Below, piece after piece: positions 18,824 to 27,758 of a stretch of DNA of 64,000 nucleotides. The position numbers were made by a program, and so were the translations under genes. The notes under the pieces are model-generated. The model was not told the origin of the DNA. It saw only the letters and a program-made list of their open reading frames with translations, and made no database searches. This DNA is from Paracoccus methylovorus (GTDB lineage: Bacteria > Pseudomonadota > Alphaproteobacteria > Rhodobacterales > Rhodobacteraceae), in assembly GCF_016919705.1 (NCBI RefSeq), contig NZ_CP070368.1, positions 248,001 to 312,000 of the forward strand, written 5' to 3'. The first letter of the stretch is position 1. Every line of letters begins with the position of its first letter.

Positions 18824-19858
18824 TCAGGCGGCCAGAACCGCCCGGATCGCGGCCTCGTCGATGTCGTCATGTTCGGCGATCACGACAAGACGCGAGGCGC
18901 GTGGCTGGTCGCCCCATGGGCGGTCGTATTGATGGCGCACTCGCTCTCCCACCGCTTGCACCAACAGGCGCATGGGTTTGCCCGCGACGGCGACGTGACC
19001 CTTGACGCGCAGGATGTTCTGTTCGCGGGCCAGCCGCTCGATGCGGGCGGCAAGGTCCAGGGGGTCGGCGATCTCGGCCAGTTCGATCACGACCGAGTCG
19101 AAATCGTCATGTTCATGGTCGTCCGCGCCGTCGTGGTGGCTGGGGCGGGCGGCAAGGTCGTCCTCGGCGGCGGCGCCCAGTCCCAGGATCACGCGCGGGT
19201 CGATCACGCCATCGGTCAGGGGCAGGATCGGCAGCTTGCGCGGGGCCTCGGCCTCGATAACGGCGCGGGCGGCGGCAAGGCCGTGCTCGCCGGCCAGATC
19301 GGCTTTCGACAGCAGCACGATATCGGCGCAGGCGATCTGGTCCTCGAAGACCTCGGACAGGGGCGTTTCATGGTCGAGGCTGGGGTCAGTTGCCCGCTGC
19401 GCCTCGACTGCGGCCTCGTCCGGGGCAAATCGCCCCGCCGCCACCGCCTCGGCATCGGCCACAGCGATCACGCCGTCCACGGTGATGCGCGAGCGGATCG
19501 CCGGCCAGTCGAATGCCTTGAGCAAGGGCTTGGGCAGCGCAAGGCCCGAGGTCTCGATCAGGATATGATCGGGCTTGGAGGGCATCGCCATCAGCTTTTC
19601 CAGCGTCGGGATGAAATCGTCGGCGACGGTGCAGCAGATGCAGCCGTTCGACAGCTCCATGATGTTTTCCGCCGGGCAGTTGTCGTCGGCGCAGCTTTTC
19701 AGGATCTCGCCATCGACCCCCATGGTGCCGAATTCATTGACCAGAACCGCCAGCCGCTTGCCCTGTGGCTGCGACATCAGGTGACGGATCAGCGTTGTCT
19801 TGCCGGCGCCGAGAAAGCCGGTGATGACGGTCACGGGGGTCTTGGTCAGATCGCTCAT
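18824..19858 (-). CDS. cobW: Cobalamin biosynthesis GTPase CobW
   Basis: This 344-residue G3E-family P-loop GTPase has Walker A GFLGAGKTT (14-22), the metal-binding CICC (C73, C75, C76) and a His/Asp-rich segment (about 239-253: SHHDGADDHEHDD) that probably binds metal. A C-terminal CobW_C domain follows. Members act as metal chaperones; here Co(II) delivery to cobaltochelatase is likely because cobN follows after four bases. It starts three bases after the DUF1636 stop. Confidence 0.95.
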   Translation of the reverse strand: MSDLTKTPVTVITGFLGAGKTTLIRHLMSQPQGKRLAVLVNEFGTMGVDGEILKSCADDNCPAENIMELSNGCICCTVADDFIPTLEKLMAMPSKPDHILIETSGLALPKPLLKAFDWPAIRSRITVDGVIAVADAEAVAAGRFAPDEAAVEAQRATDPSLDHETPLSEVFEDQIACADIVLLSKADLAGEHGLAAARAVIEAEAPRKLPILPLTDGVIDPRVILGLGAAAEDDLAARPSHHDGADDHEHDDFDSVVIELAEIADPLDLAARIERLAREQNILRVKGHVAVAGKPMRLLVQAVGERVRHQYDRPWGDQPRASRLVVIAEHDDIDEAAIRAVLAA

Positions 19859-19861
19859 GTC

Positions 19862-20215
19862 TTATCCAATCGGTGGAATACGCGCGAGGCTGCGCTTGCG
19901 GAAAATTGTGACGCGTTCGCGCCAGGACACGATACCGTCGGTGGTGCCGGCATAGGCTGCGGCCCCGGCAAGGATCTGGGGTGCGTCCTCGGCCGTCATA
20001 TGGCCATAGACATAGGTCCAGCGGCCCGGCGCCGACAGCGCGATGGCGGCGCCATTGGTGCAGGCGGACAGGCATTCCACGGGGACGATGCGCACACCTT
20101 CGGGGGTTTCCTGAGCGGTCAGGGCATCATGCAGCCGCGCGCCGGGAACCGGCTCACCGTCGAGGACGGGGTGGCTGGCGCGGCAGGTAATGCAGACATG
20201 CAGCGTGACGATCAT
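19862..20215 (-). CDS. DUF1636 family metal-binding protein
   Basis: This 117-residue protein is the first gene behind the cobalamin riboswitch and is followed closely by cobW. It has two cysteine pairs, C8/C11 (HVCITCRASHP) and C48/C52 (ECLSACTNGA), in the pattern of thioredoxin-like [2Fe-2S] ferredoxins. DUF1636 genes usually travel with cobW. Function is unproven; iron-sulfur or cobalt binding during corrin synthesis is a reasonable guess. Confidence 0.85.
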   Translation of the reverse strand: MIVTLHVCITCRASHPVLDGEPVPGARLHDALTAQETPEGVRIVPVECLSACTNGAAIALSAPGRWTYVYGHMTAEDAPQILAGAAAYAGTTDGIVSWRERVTIFRKRSLARIPPIG

Positions 20216-20306
20216 GCGCCCTTATCCATCAAGGCGGCGCGAGGCAGGGCAATATGACCCAAGCCCCAGCAGGAACACCCCGTCCGCCGGTCAAATCCTT
20301 CGCGCT

Positions 20307-20482
20307 GGCAGGTCTCCCGGCTTGCGGATTCGGGCTTTTGGCCCACGGGCACCCCGCCTTCCCGGCTTTCGCCAGTGGCTTTGGGGCGACCTTTCCGGTC
20401 ACGGTCGCGGGGGCGGCTGCTTTCAGGCGCAAGCCTGTCGCATTCCCTCTTCGCCTGTCGTAGGACAGGAACCAGCGCCAAT
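20307..20482 (-). promoter_or_regulatory. Cobalamin riboswitch upstream of DUF1636-cobW-cobN operon
   Basis: Read on the minus strand, the element has the conserved blocks in order: GGTTCCTG, AGAGGGAATGCG, GCAGCCGCCCCCGCGACCGT, the B12-box-like AAAGCCACTGG, GCCGGGAAGGCGGG and the closing GCCGGGAGACCTGCC. It ends 91 bases before the DUF1636 start. I see no strong terminator in the expression platform, so control of translation start is more likely. It should shut off the operon when adenosylcobalamin is plentiful. Confidence 0.93.
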
Positions 20483-20528
20483 TGTCTGTGCGCGCCCGGT
20501 CCCGACTTGTCAAGCAAAGGAGTCCCCG

Positions 20529-21140
20529 ATGCAGACCGACGACAATACCCGCCACGCCGAAAAAATGGCCAAGATCAAGGTCGCCCGCGATAAGATGATG
20601 CAGGACAAGCAGGGCGAAAAGGGCCTGATCGTCGTCCATACCGGCAAGGGCAAGGGCAAGTCCTCGTCCGGGTTCGGCATGATCCTGCGTTGCATTGCGC
20701 ATGAGATGCCCTGCGCCGTGGTGCAGTTCATCAAGGGCGGCTGGGATACGGGCGAACGTCGGGTGCTGACCACGCATTTCGGCGATCTCTGCCGGTTCCA
20801 CGTCATGGGCGAGGGCTTTACCTGGGAAACCCAGGACCGCGAGCGTGACATCGCTGCCGCCCGCGCCGGTTGGGAAAAGGCCAAGGAGCTGATCCGCGAT
20901 CCGGACATCCGCATGGTGCTGTTGGATGAAATCAACATCGCACTGCGCTATGATTATCTGGAACTGGACGAGGTGCTGGCGTTTTTGCGCGATGAGAAAC
21001 CGCCCATGACCCATGTGGTCCTGACCGGACGCAACGCCAAGCCCGAACTGATCGAACTGGCCGATCTGGTGACGGAGATGGAGCAGATCAAGCATCCCTT
21101 CCGCGCCGGCATCAAGGCCCAGCCGGGAGTGGAGTTCTAG
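20529..21140 (+). CDS. cobO: Cob(I)yrinic acid a,c-diamide adenosyltransferase
   Basis: This 203-residue CobA/BtuR/CobO-family protein has the P-loop HTGKGKGKSSS (37-47) and the FIKGGWDTGER segment of the family. It adenosylates the cobalt of corrinoids using ATP, in de novo synthesis. It is divergent from the riboswitch-led operon; its ATG is 46 bases from the riboswitch's 5' end, so the two promoters lie close together. An AAGGAG site precedes the ATG. Confidence 0.95.
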   Translation: MQTDDNTRHAEKMAKIKVARDKMMQDKQGEKGLIVVHTGKGKGKSSSGFGMILRCIAHEMPCAVVQFIKGGWDTGERRVLTTHFGDLCRFHVMGEGFTWETQDRERDIAAARAGWEKAKELIRDPDIRMVLLDEINIALRYDYLELDEVLAFLRDEKPPMTHVVLTGRNAKPELIELADLVTEMEQIKHPFRAGIKAQPGVEF

Positions 21141-21144
21141 ACCG

Positions 21145-21549
21145 ATGGACAAGCCGAAGCTGCTTTCGGGTGGCAACCCGCAGATCCCCAAGGGTTATGG
21201 CGAGGCCCCCATCAGGGCCTATATCGCCGCGATGCCGGGCTGGAAGCGGGATATCGGCCAAAAGCTGGACGATATCATCACCCGCACCCAGCCGGGGGTG
21301 AAGAAGGCGGTGAAATGGAACTCGCCCTTTTACGGGGTCGAAGAGGGGCATTGGTTCCTGAGCTTTCACTGCATGACGAAATACATCAAGATTGGCTTCT
21401 TTCGCGGCGCGCAGCTTGAGCCGATGCCGCCCGTCGCCTCGAAACAGCCGGAGGTGCGCTACCTGCACATCCCCGAAGGGCCGTTCGACGAGGAGCAATT
21501 TGCCGATTGGGTCCGGCAGGCCAGCCAATTGCCCGGCGAAAAGATGTAG
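21145..21549 (+). CDS. DUF1801 domain-containing protein
   Basis: This 134-residue protein has the DUF1801 (YdhG-like) features: IITRTQPGVKKAVKWNSPFYG in the middle and SFHCMTKYIKIGFFRG after it. It is cytoplasmic by lack of signal or membrane segments. It starts four bases after cobO stops, so they are probably co-transcribed, although no link to B12 is known. Function of the family is unknown. Confidence 0.85.
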   Translation: MDKPKLLSGGNPQIPKGYGEAPIRAYIAAMPGWKRDIGQKLDDIITRTQPGVKKAVKWNSPFYGVEEGHWFLSFHCMTKYIKIGFFRGAQLEPMPPVASKQPEVRYLHIPEGPFDEEQFADWVRQASQLPGEKM

Positions 21550-21576
21550 GCGGACGCGGCGGTTGGCCGGCCTATT

Positions 21577-22110
21577 TCAGGGCGTCGCGCATATGGCCGG
21601 GTCGGGCAGACCCTCGGCCTCGGCGCGGATGGTGACGGGGCGTTCGGGCACGGTCAGGCCAACGGCAAGCGGCTGGCCCGCCACGGTCAGCGGGCGGTGG
21701 TCGTTCGAGGTCAGTTCGACCAGCAGCCGATCTTGGGGAGCAAGCGCGTCGAGGTGATGGGCCGGGCCATAGAGCCGGGCGACCTTGGTGCCGTTGAGGT
21801 AAAGATGCGCGTGGCCTTCGCCCATGCGGGCGGAAAGTCCCGCATGTTCGGGGGCAAAGCCAAAGCCCTGCGCCTGAATGAACAGGTTCCAGCCCGAAAC
21901 GCTGTCAGGCTCCAGCCGGGCCGAGATGGTGGCGCTGCCGGGCGGCAGGTCGATGGGCGGGCCGTGGTCATGGGTCATGCCCTGTGCGCTGTGCCCATGC
22001 CCGCCATGATCGTGGCCGTCCAGCGTGATGCCATTGGCGGCGGCGATGACAAAGCCCATGCCGCCGCCGAAGATCAGGCCGATCAGCAGCATCGGGATCG
22101 AGCGGTCCAT
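21577..22110 (-). CDS. His-rich membrane-anchored protein of the cbt operon
   Basis: This 177-residue protein has one N-terminal hydrophobic segment (about residues 6-24), then a His-rich stretch (GHDHGGHGHSAQGMTHDHG, about 32-50), then a soluble domain with HAHLYLNGTKVARLYG. The topology suggests a periplasmic metal-binding domain. It lies 74 bases after cbtA on the same strand, downstream of the cobalamin riboswitch, so a role in cobalt capture or delivery is a fair inference. The start at 22110 follows a GGGGAACG stretch. I do not recognise the soluble domain by name. Confidence 0.75.
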   Translation of the reverse strand: MDRSIPMLLIGLIFGGGMGFVIAAANGITLDGHDHGGHGHSAQGMTHDHGPPIDLPPGSATISARLEPDSVSGWNLFIQAQGFGFAPEHAGLSARMGEGHAHLYLNGTKVARLYGPAHHLDALAPQDRLLVELTSNDHRPLTVAGQPLAVGLTVPERPVTIRAEAEGLPDPAICATP

Positions 22111-22184
22111 GACGTTCCCCGGTTCGGTTCTGGAAAAGGCCGGGCGCGCAACACCACGCCCCCGGCCAGCCGTACCTGCCCTGA

Positions 22185-22883
22185 TCAGGCGGTTTGCGGC
22201 AGGGGTGCGTTCTGGCCTTCGCGTTGCCAGAACCAGCCGCCCAGCAGGCCAAGCAACACCCAGGCCATCGCCCCGGCACCCAGCGCGCGACCGGCGAATT
22301 CGGCCGAAAGCTCGGGCGGGACCGGACCGATATAGGCGTCGGGCTGCGGCGCGCCGATCAGATGCGGCGCAAGGATCAGCACGAGCGCCGCCCCCCAGGC
22401 CGCCCAGCCCTTGCCAAAGGCGATCAGCCACAGCGCCAGCCCTGTCGCCAGCGCGGTGCCCAGCCACCAGATGGCACGGATCTCGACATGGGCGGCGCCG
22501 ACGCCCGGCACCTCGGGGGCAAGGCCGAAGGCGGGGGCAAGCTGCATGGTCAGAAAGCCCGCAAGCCCCCACAGCAGACCCTGCCGCGCCGTGACCGCAT
22601 TGCCCTGCGATTCGGAAACCGCCATCAGCGCCATCAGCATCAGCCCATAGCCGGCATAGACCATCATGGTGAACAGGACCGACAGCCCGTTGCGGGTCCA
22701 GTCGAAGGGCCCAATATCCTGATGCGCGTCGATGACATCGGCGCCGAAGTGAACCAGTTGGCCGGATTCGTAAAGTTCGGCATGAAGCAGTACGGGCTGC
22801 ACGAAATATAGCTGCAACAGGGCGGCAATCAGCCCCGTTACAGCACCAGCGATCAATCCGCTGGTCAAAATGCGTGAGAACAT
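22185..22883 (-). CDS. cbtA: CbtA family cobalt transporter subunit
   Basis: This 232-residue membrane protein has five to six hydrophobic segments and begins MFSRILTSGLIAGAVTGLIA. The arrangement of riboswitch, cbtB and cbtA is the known signature of the predicted CbtAB cobalt transporter. The start at 22883 is one base before the cbtB stop and gives a clean membrane start. Conserved histidines in LLHAELYE and FGADVIDAHQD may bind cobalt. Confidence 0.9.
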   Translation of the reverse strand: MFSRILTSGLIAGAVTGLIAALLQLYFVQPVLLHAELYESGQLVHFGADVIDAHQDIGPFDWTRNGLSVLFTMMVYAGYGLMLMALMAVSESQGNAVTARQGLLWGLAGFLTMQLAPAFGLAPEVPGVGAAHVEIRAIWWLGTALATGLALWLIAFGKGWAAWGAALVLILAPHLIGAPQPDAYIGPVPPELSAEFAGRALGAGAMAWVLLGLLGGWFWQREGQNAPLPQTA

Positions 22884-22884
22884 G

Positions 22885-23061
22885 TCAGTGGCAGGGAAAG
22901 CCGGTGGCGTGACGCACGTCATGGGCGGCGTCATGCAGGGTCTCGGCCTGCACCAGCCCGGCCATGAAGATCAGCCCGAAGCCGATGGCGAAAACGGCGA
23001 TGGCCGGAAACAGGACCGAGGCCCGGCTGACGCCGGTTGCGGTCATTGGTTTTGCGGTCAT
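22885..23061 (-). CDS. cbtB: CbtB family cobalt transporter subunit
   Basis: This 58-residue protein has one transmembrane helix (about residues 16-37) and the C-terminal histidine motif DAAHDVRHATGFPCH typical of CbtB. It is the first gene behind the second cobalamin riboswitch and precedes cbtA. An AAAGGG site precedes the ATG at 23061; an in-frame ATG at 23046 is possible. Confidence 0.9.
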   Translation of the reverse strand: MTAKPMTATGVSRASVLFPAIAVFAIGFGLIFMAGLVQAETLHDAAHDVRHATGFPCH

Positions 23062-23115
23062 TTGCGACCCTTTCCTGTAGTCGTCCAACCCGACGACGTT
23101 GTGGTTTCACGCATC

Positions 23116-23300
23116 GGCAGGTCTCCTGGCTCACGGGTCACGGCAGACGCCCGCCTTCCCGGCCCAATATGATGGCCAGTGGCGTGATGGGCGTCCGCTC
23201 TCCGTCTACAGTCGCGGGGGCGGCTGCGGATTGGGCCCCGGATATCCAAGGCCGCACCGCATTCCCTTTTGGCCCCGTATGGGGCACCGATACACGGGCA
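23116..23300 (-). promoter_or_regulatory. Cobalamin riboswitch upstream of cbtBA
   Basis: On the minus strand the element shows GGTGCCCC, GGGAATGCGG, CAATCCGCAGCCGCCCCCGC followed by GACTGTAGACGG, the B12 box CGCCACTGG, GCCGGGAAGGCGGG and AGCCAGGAGACCTGCC. It ends 54 bases before cbtB. The leader between them has a small GTCGTC/GACGAC hairpin with no T-tract, which fits control of ribosome access rather than termination. Confidence 0.95.
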
Positions 23301-23351
23301 TATTACCCGTGATGCTGCACCTGCGGCAAGCGGAATCAGGGACGGGGAGAA

Positions 23352-24404
23352 TCAGGGGCCGGGGGGCCAGTCCAGATCGACCCAGACCAGCCGATGCGCT
23401 GATGCGGTCAGCGCAGCATCGGCCAGCAGCCCCTCGGCTGGCCAGAACACCCCCGCATCCAGCACCGTCAGCGGCTTTGCGGGCAGGACGTAATCAACGC
23501 GCAGATTGCCCGGCGGCCTGTCGTCGGGCCAGTCGCCGGTATCAAGGCCCGGATCGCCCCTGTGGCTGTCGTTGACGCCGCCTTTTGCCGCGGCCCCGCC
23601 GGCGCTGCGAGGCAGGGGATCGGTGACATGATCCATGATTCGGGCCAGCGCCTCGGGGCGGCCCTCGCTGTCCATGGGGTCCAGGTTCAGGTTCCCCGCC
23701 AGCACGAAGGGCCCCTCGGGCAAGTGATGCAGCCAGAACGCCAGTTCGTCATGGTTGCGCCGCCCGTTCAGATCCTCGGGGCCGTCGAAGACCGGAGGCG
23801 TCGCAGACATGGCCAGCAGGTGCAGCGGCTCGTTCCCGACCGCGATCACGGCGTCCCAATGCGCGGTCGAGGACAGGCGGCGGACCGCTGCGACCTTTTC
23901 GGGCAAAGGCGGCATCAGGTGGCCGGGCAGGTCGCGCCACAGGGCATCCGTGTAATCCGTGACCGGCCCGATCGGATGGCGCGACAGGATCGCCATCCCG
24001 CCCTGCCCGGAAAAGCTGCCGAACCCTTGCGCGTCGTCCGCCGTGGCAAGCCGGCCGTCGTCATTCAGGTCCAGCCCGGTCGCCATCCCGGAATTCGGGC
24101 GGGCAGCGAAGCGGTGCGGATAATCCAGCCCCGCCCGCGCCAGCTTTGTGGCAAAGGCCTCTAACGCGCGCCCCTCAAGATCCCAGTCGAAATCGGTCAG
24201 CAGCAGGATATCGGGCCGGGTTTCGGCAATGACCTGCACCGCTGCCTCGATCTGCTTGTCCTCGCGGCCAAGGTCTCGCAACAAAAGCCCCGGCCCGTCG
24301 CGAGACAGGTCGGGGCTGTAACTTGCGATCCGCAGGGGATCGGCGCTGGCGGCAAATCCCAAGGCGGCGACCAGCGCCGCCCCGGCAAAGGCCCTTACAC
24401 CCAA
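23352..24404 (-). CDS. Secreted endonuclease/exonuclease/phosphatase family protein
   Basis: This 350-residue protein has an N-terminal signal peptide ([21 protein letters not shown]) and an EEP-fold body with [35 protein letters not shown] and a C-terminal [10 protein letters not shown], which supplies the family's catalytic histidine. Such secreted members are phosphodiesterases of unknown substrate. Its 5' end overlaps the 3' end of leuD by 10 bases. Confidence 0.85.
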   Translation of the reverse strand: MGVRAFAGAALVAALGFAASADPLRIASYSPDLSRDGPGLLLRDLGREDKQIEAAVQVIAETRPDILLLTDFDWDLEGRALEAFATKLARAGLDYPHRFAARPNSGMATGLDLNDDGRLATADDAQGFGSFSGQGGMAILSRHPIGPVTDYTDALWRDLPGHLMPPLPEKVAAVRRLSSTAHWDAVIAVGNEPLHLLAMSATPPVFDGPEDLNGRRNHDELAFWLHHLPEGPFVLAGNLNLDPMDSEGRPEALARIMDHVTDPLPRSAGGAAAKGGVNDSHRGDPGLDTGDWPDDRPPGNLRVDYVLPAKPLTVLDAGVFWPAEGLLADAALTASAHRLVWVDLDWPPGP

Positions 24405-25000
24405 GGCCGGCTCTGGGTCATCTGCGCCTCATAGGTGTCGATGGCCGAGGCTTTTTCCATGGTCAGGCCGATATCGTCCAGCCCGTTCAGCAGGCAGTGA
24501 CGGCGGAAGCTGTCCAGTTCGAACGGGAAGCTTTGCCCATCCGAGGTGGTCACGGTCAGGTTTTCCAGATCGACGGTGATGCGGGCGTTGGCGCCCTTTT
24601 TCGCATCTTCCATCAGCACGTCCACGACCTCTTTCGGCATCATGATGGGCAGGATGCCGTTCTTGAAGCAGTTGTTGTAAAAGATGTCCGCGAAACTGGT
24701 CGAGATCACGCAGCGGATGCCGAAATCCAGCAGCGCCCAGGGCGCATGTTCGCGCGACGATCCGCAGCCGAAGTTGTCACCGGCGACAATGATCTGCGAA
24801 TCGCGATAGGCTGGCTGGTTCAGCACGAAATCGGGGATCTCGGAACCATCGGGGTTATAGCGCATCTCGTCGAACAGGTTTTTCCCCAGACCCGAGCGAT
24901 GGATCGTCTTCAGGAACTGTTTCGGGATGATCATGTCGGTGTCGATGTTGACCAGCGGCATGGGGGCCGCGATGCCGGTCAGGGTGGTGAACTTGTCCAT
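24395..25000 (-). CDS. leuD: 3-isopropylmalate dehydratase small subunit
   Basis: This 201-residue small subunit of isopropylmalate isomerase in leucine synthesis has the signature [16 protein letters not shown] and [18 protein letters not shown] near the N-terminus. The ATG at 25000 gives the normal family start. A plus-strand membrane protein gene (25093-25674) separates it from leuC, so the usual leuCD pair is split. Confidence 0.95.
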   Translation of the reverse strand: MDKFTTLTGIAAPMPLVNIDTDMIIPKQFLKTIHRSGLGKNLFDEMRYNPDGSEIPDFVLNQPAYRDSQIIVAGDNFGCGSSREHAPWALLDFGIRCVISTSFADIFYNNCFKNGILPIMMPKEVVDVLMEDAKKGANARITVDLENLTVTTSDGQSFPFELDSFRRHCLLNGLDDIGLTMEKASAIDTYEAQMTQSRPWV

Positions 25001-25092
25001 ATCTTGATCCTCGCAGAATTGACTTGGGGCGCACGTCCCCGTTAACCGAGACCCATCCGGCGCGCTGCGCCCCAAGAATACGGGTTTCGCTG

Positions 25093-25674
25093 ATGTTTTT
25101 TGGGTTTTCCAGCTTCTCGGCCCTGCGGGCCTGTATCGCGCACGACTGGACGCCGACCATTGGCGACCCCGAGATCACCGGCTGGCTGACGGTGCTGTCC
25201 TATCTGATCTGCCTGCTTCTGGCGCTGAGGGTCCTGTTCCGCCGTCCGGCCGGAGCGGCGCGGGGGTTGTGGCTGACCATTGCCGTGCTGATGGCGTTTC
25301 TGGCGGTGAACAAGCAACTGGACCTGCAAACCGCGCTGACCGCCACCGGACGCTGCATGGCTCGCGCGCAGGGCTGGTATGACAACCGTCGCCTGGTGCA
25401 GTTGGCCTTCATTGCCGGGCTGGTGCTGGGGGTGGTGATCACGCTTGTCTGGGCGACGAAAATCCTGCGCGGGCACATGCGCCGCAACGGCCTCGCCCTG
25501 CTGGGGCTGGCCGTGTTGTGCGGTTTCGTGCTGGTGCGCGCGGTGGGCTTTCATCATGTGGACATGCTCATCAGCGCGGATTTCGCGAACGTCGGATACA
25601 ATTTCTGGTTCGAGAACGCCGGGCTGCTGTTGATTGCGATCAATGCCGTCGTGCTTTTGCGGCGGGGCCGCTAG
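25093..25674 (+). CDS. Membrane protein of unknown function between leuD and leuC
   Basis: This 193-residue protein has about five hydrophobic segments and no recognisable catalytic motif. It lies on the opposite strand from leuC and leuD, so it sits antisense inside the leu locus and is convergent with leuC. Conserved-looking stretches are [10 protein letters not shown] and GFHHVDMLI. The start at 25093 begins directly with the first segments. It is not an isomerase subunit despite its position. Confidence 0.75.
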   Translation: MFFGFSSFSALRACIAHDWTPTIGDPEITGWLTVLSYLICLLLALRVLFRRPAGAARGLWLTIAVLMAFLAVNKQLDLQTALTATGRCMARAQGWYDNRRLVQLAFIAGLVLGVVITLVWATKILRGHMRRNGLALLGLAVLCGFVLVRAVGFHHVDMLISADFANVGYNFWFENAGLLLIAINAVVLLRRGR

Positions 25675-25691
25675 GACCCCGCCCAAAGCCG

Positions 25692-27128
25692 TCAGACGGT
25701 TTCCGCCAGAAGCTCGCGCACATCGGTCAGGTGGCCCTTGATCCCCGCCGCAGCCGCCATGACCGGCGACATCAGGTGGGTGCGGCCACCGCGGCCCATG
25801 CGTCCCTCGAAGTTGCGGTTCGAGGTCGCGGCGCAGCGTTCGCCCGGCGAAAGCTGGTCGGGGTTCATGCCCAGGCACATCGAGCAACCGGCCAGACGCC
25901 ATTCGAAACCGGCGTCGGTAAAGACCTTGTCCAGCCCCTCCTCCTCGGCTTGCAGGCGCACGAGGCCCGAGCCGGGAACGACCATGCCGCGCACGCCCGG
26001 CGCCAGCTTGTGACCCCGCAGGATCGAGGCCGCGGCGCGCAGATCCTCGATCCGGCCGTTGGTGCACGAGCCGATGAAGACCGCGTCGATCTTGATCTCG
26101 TTCAGTGGCGTGCCCGGCTGCAGGCCCATATAGTCCAGGCTGCGGCGCGCGGCCTCCACCTTGCCACCTTCGAAATCCTCGGGGGCGGGGACCTTGTCGG
26201 TGATTGCCAGCACGTCCTCGGGCGAGGTGCCCCAGGTCACGACCGGGGCGATGTCCTCGCCGCGGATGGTGACGACCTTGTCCCAATGCGCGCCCTCGTC
26301 GCTGAACAGCGTCTTCCACCAGGTCACGGCGGCTTCCCAGGCGGCGCCTTTCGGGGCATGCGGGCGGCCCATGCAATATGCAAAGGTCTTTTCGTCGGGC
26401 GCGATCAGGCCGGCGCGGGCGCCGCCTTCGATCGCCATGTTGCACACGGTCATGCGGCCTTCCATCGACAGGTCGCGGATCGCTTCGCCGCAATATTCGA
26501 TGACATAGCCGGTGCCGCCGGCAGTGCCGGTCTTGCCGATCACGGCAAGGGTGATGTCCTTGGCGGTCACACCCGGGCGCAGCTTGCCGGTGATCTCGAC
26601 CTTCAGGTTCTTGGACTTTTTCTGGATCAGCGTCTGGGTGGCCAGGACATGCTCGACCTCGGAGGTGCCGATGCCATGCGCCAGTGCGCCAAAGGCGCCA
26701 TGCGTGGCGGTGTGGCTGTCGCCGCACACCACCGTCATGCCGGGCAGGGTCCAGCCTTGTTCCGGGCCGACGATATGCACGATGCCCTGGCGGACATCGC
26801 TCATCGGGTAATAGTTCAGCCCGAACTCGCGGGCGTTCTTGTCCAGTTCGGCGACCTGAATGCGGCCCTCGGGGTTTTCGATGCCGTTTACGCGGTCGGC
26901 GGTGGTCGGCACGTTGTGGTCCGGCACGGCGATGGTCTGGTCGGGGCGGCGCACCTTGCGTCCGGCCATCCGCAGCCCCTCGAACGCCTGGGGCGAGGTC
27001 ACCTCGTGCACCAGATGGCGGTCGATATAAAGGATGCAGGTGCCATCCTCGGAACGCTCGACCACATGGGCGTCGAAGATTTTGTCATAGAGGGTGCGGG
27101 GCGCGCCCGCATTGGTGTTGCCGGTCAT
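25692..27128 (-). CDS. leuC: 3-isopropylmalate dehydratase large subunit
   Basis: This 478-residue aconitase-family enzyme carries the [4Fe-4S] cysteines in IGSCTNGR and [11 protein letters not shown], and [17 protein letters not shown] near residue 135. With LeuD it isomerises 2- to 3-isopropylmalate. Length is typical. The 294 bases upstream hold no attenuator or leader I can recognise. Confidence 0.96.
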   Translation of the reverse strand: MTGNTNAGAPRTLYDKIFDAHVVERSEDGTCILYIDRHLVHEVTSPQAFEGLRMAGRKVRRPDQTIAVPDHNVPTTADRVNGIENPEGRIQVAELDKNAREFGLNYYPMSDVRQGIVHIVGPEQGWTLPGMTVVCGDSHTATHGAFGALAHGIGTSEVEHVLATQTLIQKKSKNLKVEITGKLRPGVTAKDITLAVIGKTGTAGGTGYVIEYCGEAIRDLSMEGRMTVCNMAIEGGARAGLIAPDEKTFAYCMGRPHAPKGAAWEAAVTWWKTLFSDEGAHWDKVVTIRGEDIAPVVTWGTSPEDVLAITDKVPAPEDFEGGKVEAARRSLDYMGLQPGTPLNEIKIDAVFIGSCTNGRIEDLRAAASILRGHKLAPGVRGMVVPGSGLVRLQAEEEGLDKVFTDAGFEWRLAGCSMCLGMNPDQLSPGERCAATSNRNFEGRMGRGGRTHLMSPVMAAAAGIKGHLTDVRELLAETV

Positions 27129-27422
27129 GGCTGTCTCTTTTCTGGAAGACTAGCTGGGAAAGGGCGGAGGGGTGCCGCAGTTCGCGGCGGGACGCGCGCA
27201 AGCGTCCGCTGCCGTCAAAGTCGTGCAGTGACGGACAGGCTTTCGCCGTAGAACCGGCCCGGAAGCCGGGCGCGATCATGAATGTCGAAATAGACGAATC
27301 CTCGCATGCCAGAAGTAATAGGCCGGATTCACTTCATATTCAATATCGGCACACGGCTCTGTTAATTCCAAGTTGAGAAATGGGCCCTATTTTCGGCGGA
27401 AAAGACACGGAAAGGACCCATC

Positions 27423-27656
27423 ATGCTGATTCGCATCATCCTGCGGGCGATCCCCCTGATCTGCGTGGCCGTTTTTGCGCTGGCCGTGCATGTGGCGGAC
27501 ACGCCGCTTAAGCAGGCACGGGCCATGGCGGGTGTCGAAACCTGGCAGTTGAGCTGGGCGGCGGGGCAGGTGCAATGTGCCGATCCTTTGGGGAATTTGC
27601 CATATTTTGTCTGTCGGGCAGGGCCTGCGGCCAGAAATCCGCCGCACCTGCATTGA
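27423..27656 (+). CDS. Small exported or membrane protein (hypothetical)
   Basis: This 77-residue frame begins MLIRIILRAIPLICVAVFAL, a hydrophobic N-terminus that could be a signal anchor, and has two cysteines. An AAGGA site lies 7 bases upstream of the ATG. The region sits between leuC and rsfS, transcribed toward rsfS. I do not recognise it, and coding bias is only moderate. Confidence 0.45.
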   Translation: MLIRIILRAIPLICVAVFALAVHVADTPLKQARAMAGVETWQLSWAAGQVQCADPLGNLPYFVCRAGPAARNPPHLH

Positions 27657-27758
27657 GCGGACGAGATTCCGTGCTACATTGATAAGGCCCCGGCGCCGGG
27701 GGAGATCGGCGTGATGACCGGAGGATGAACCCTGTCCAATACCGTCTCGCCGGCTGCT

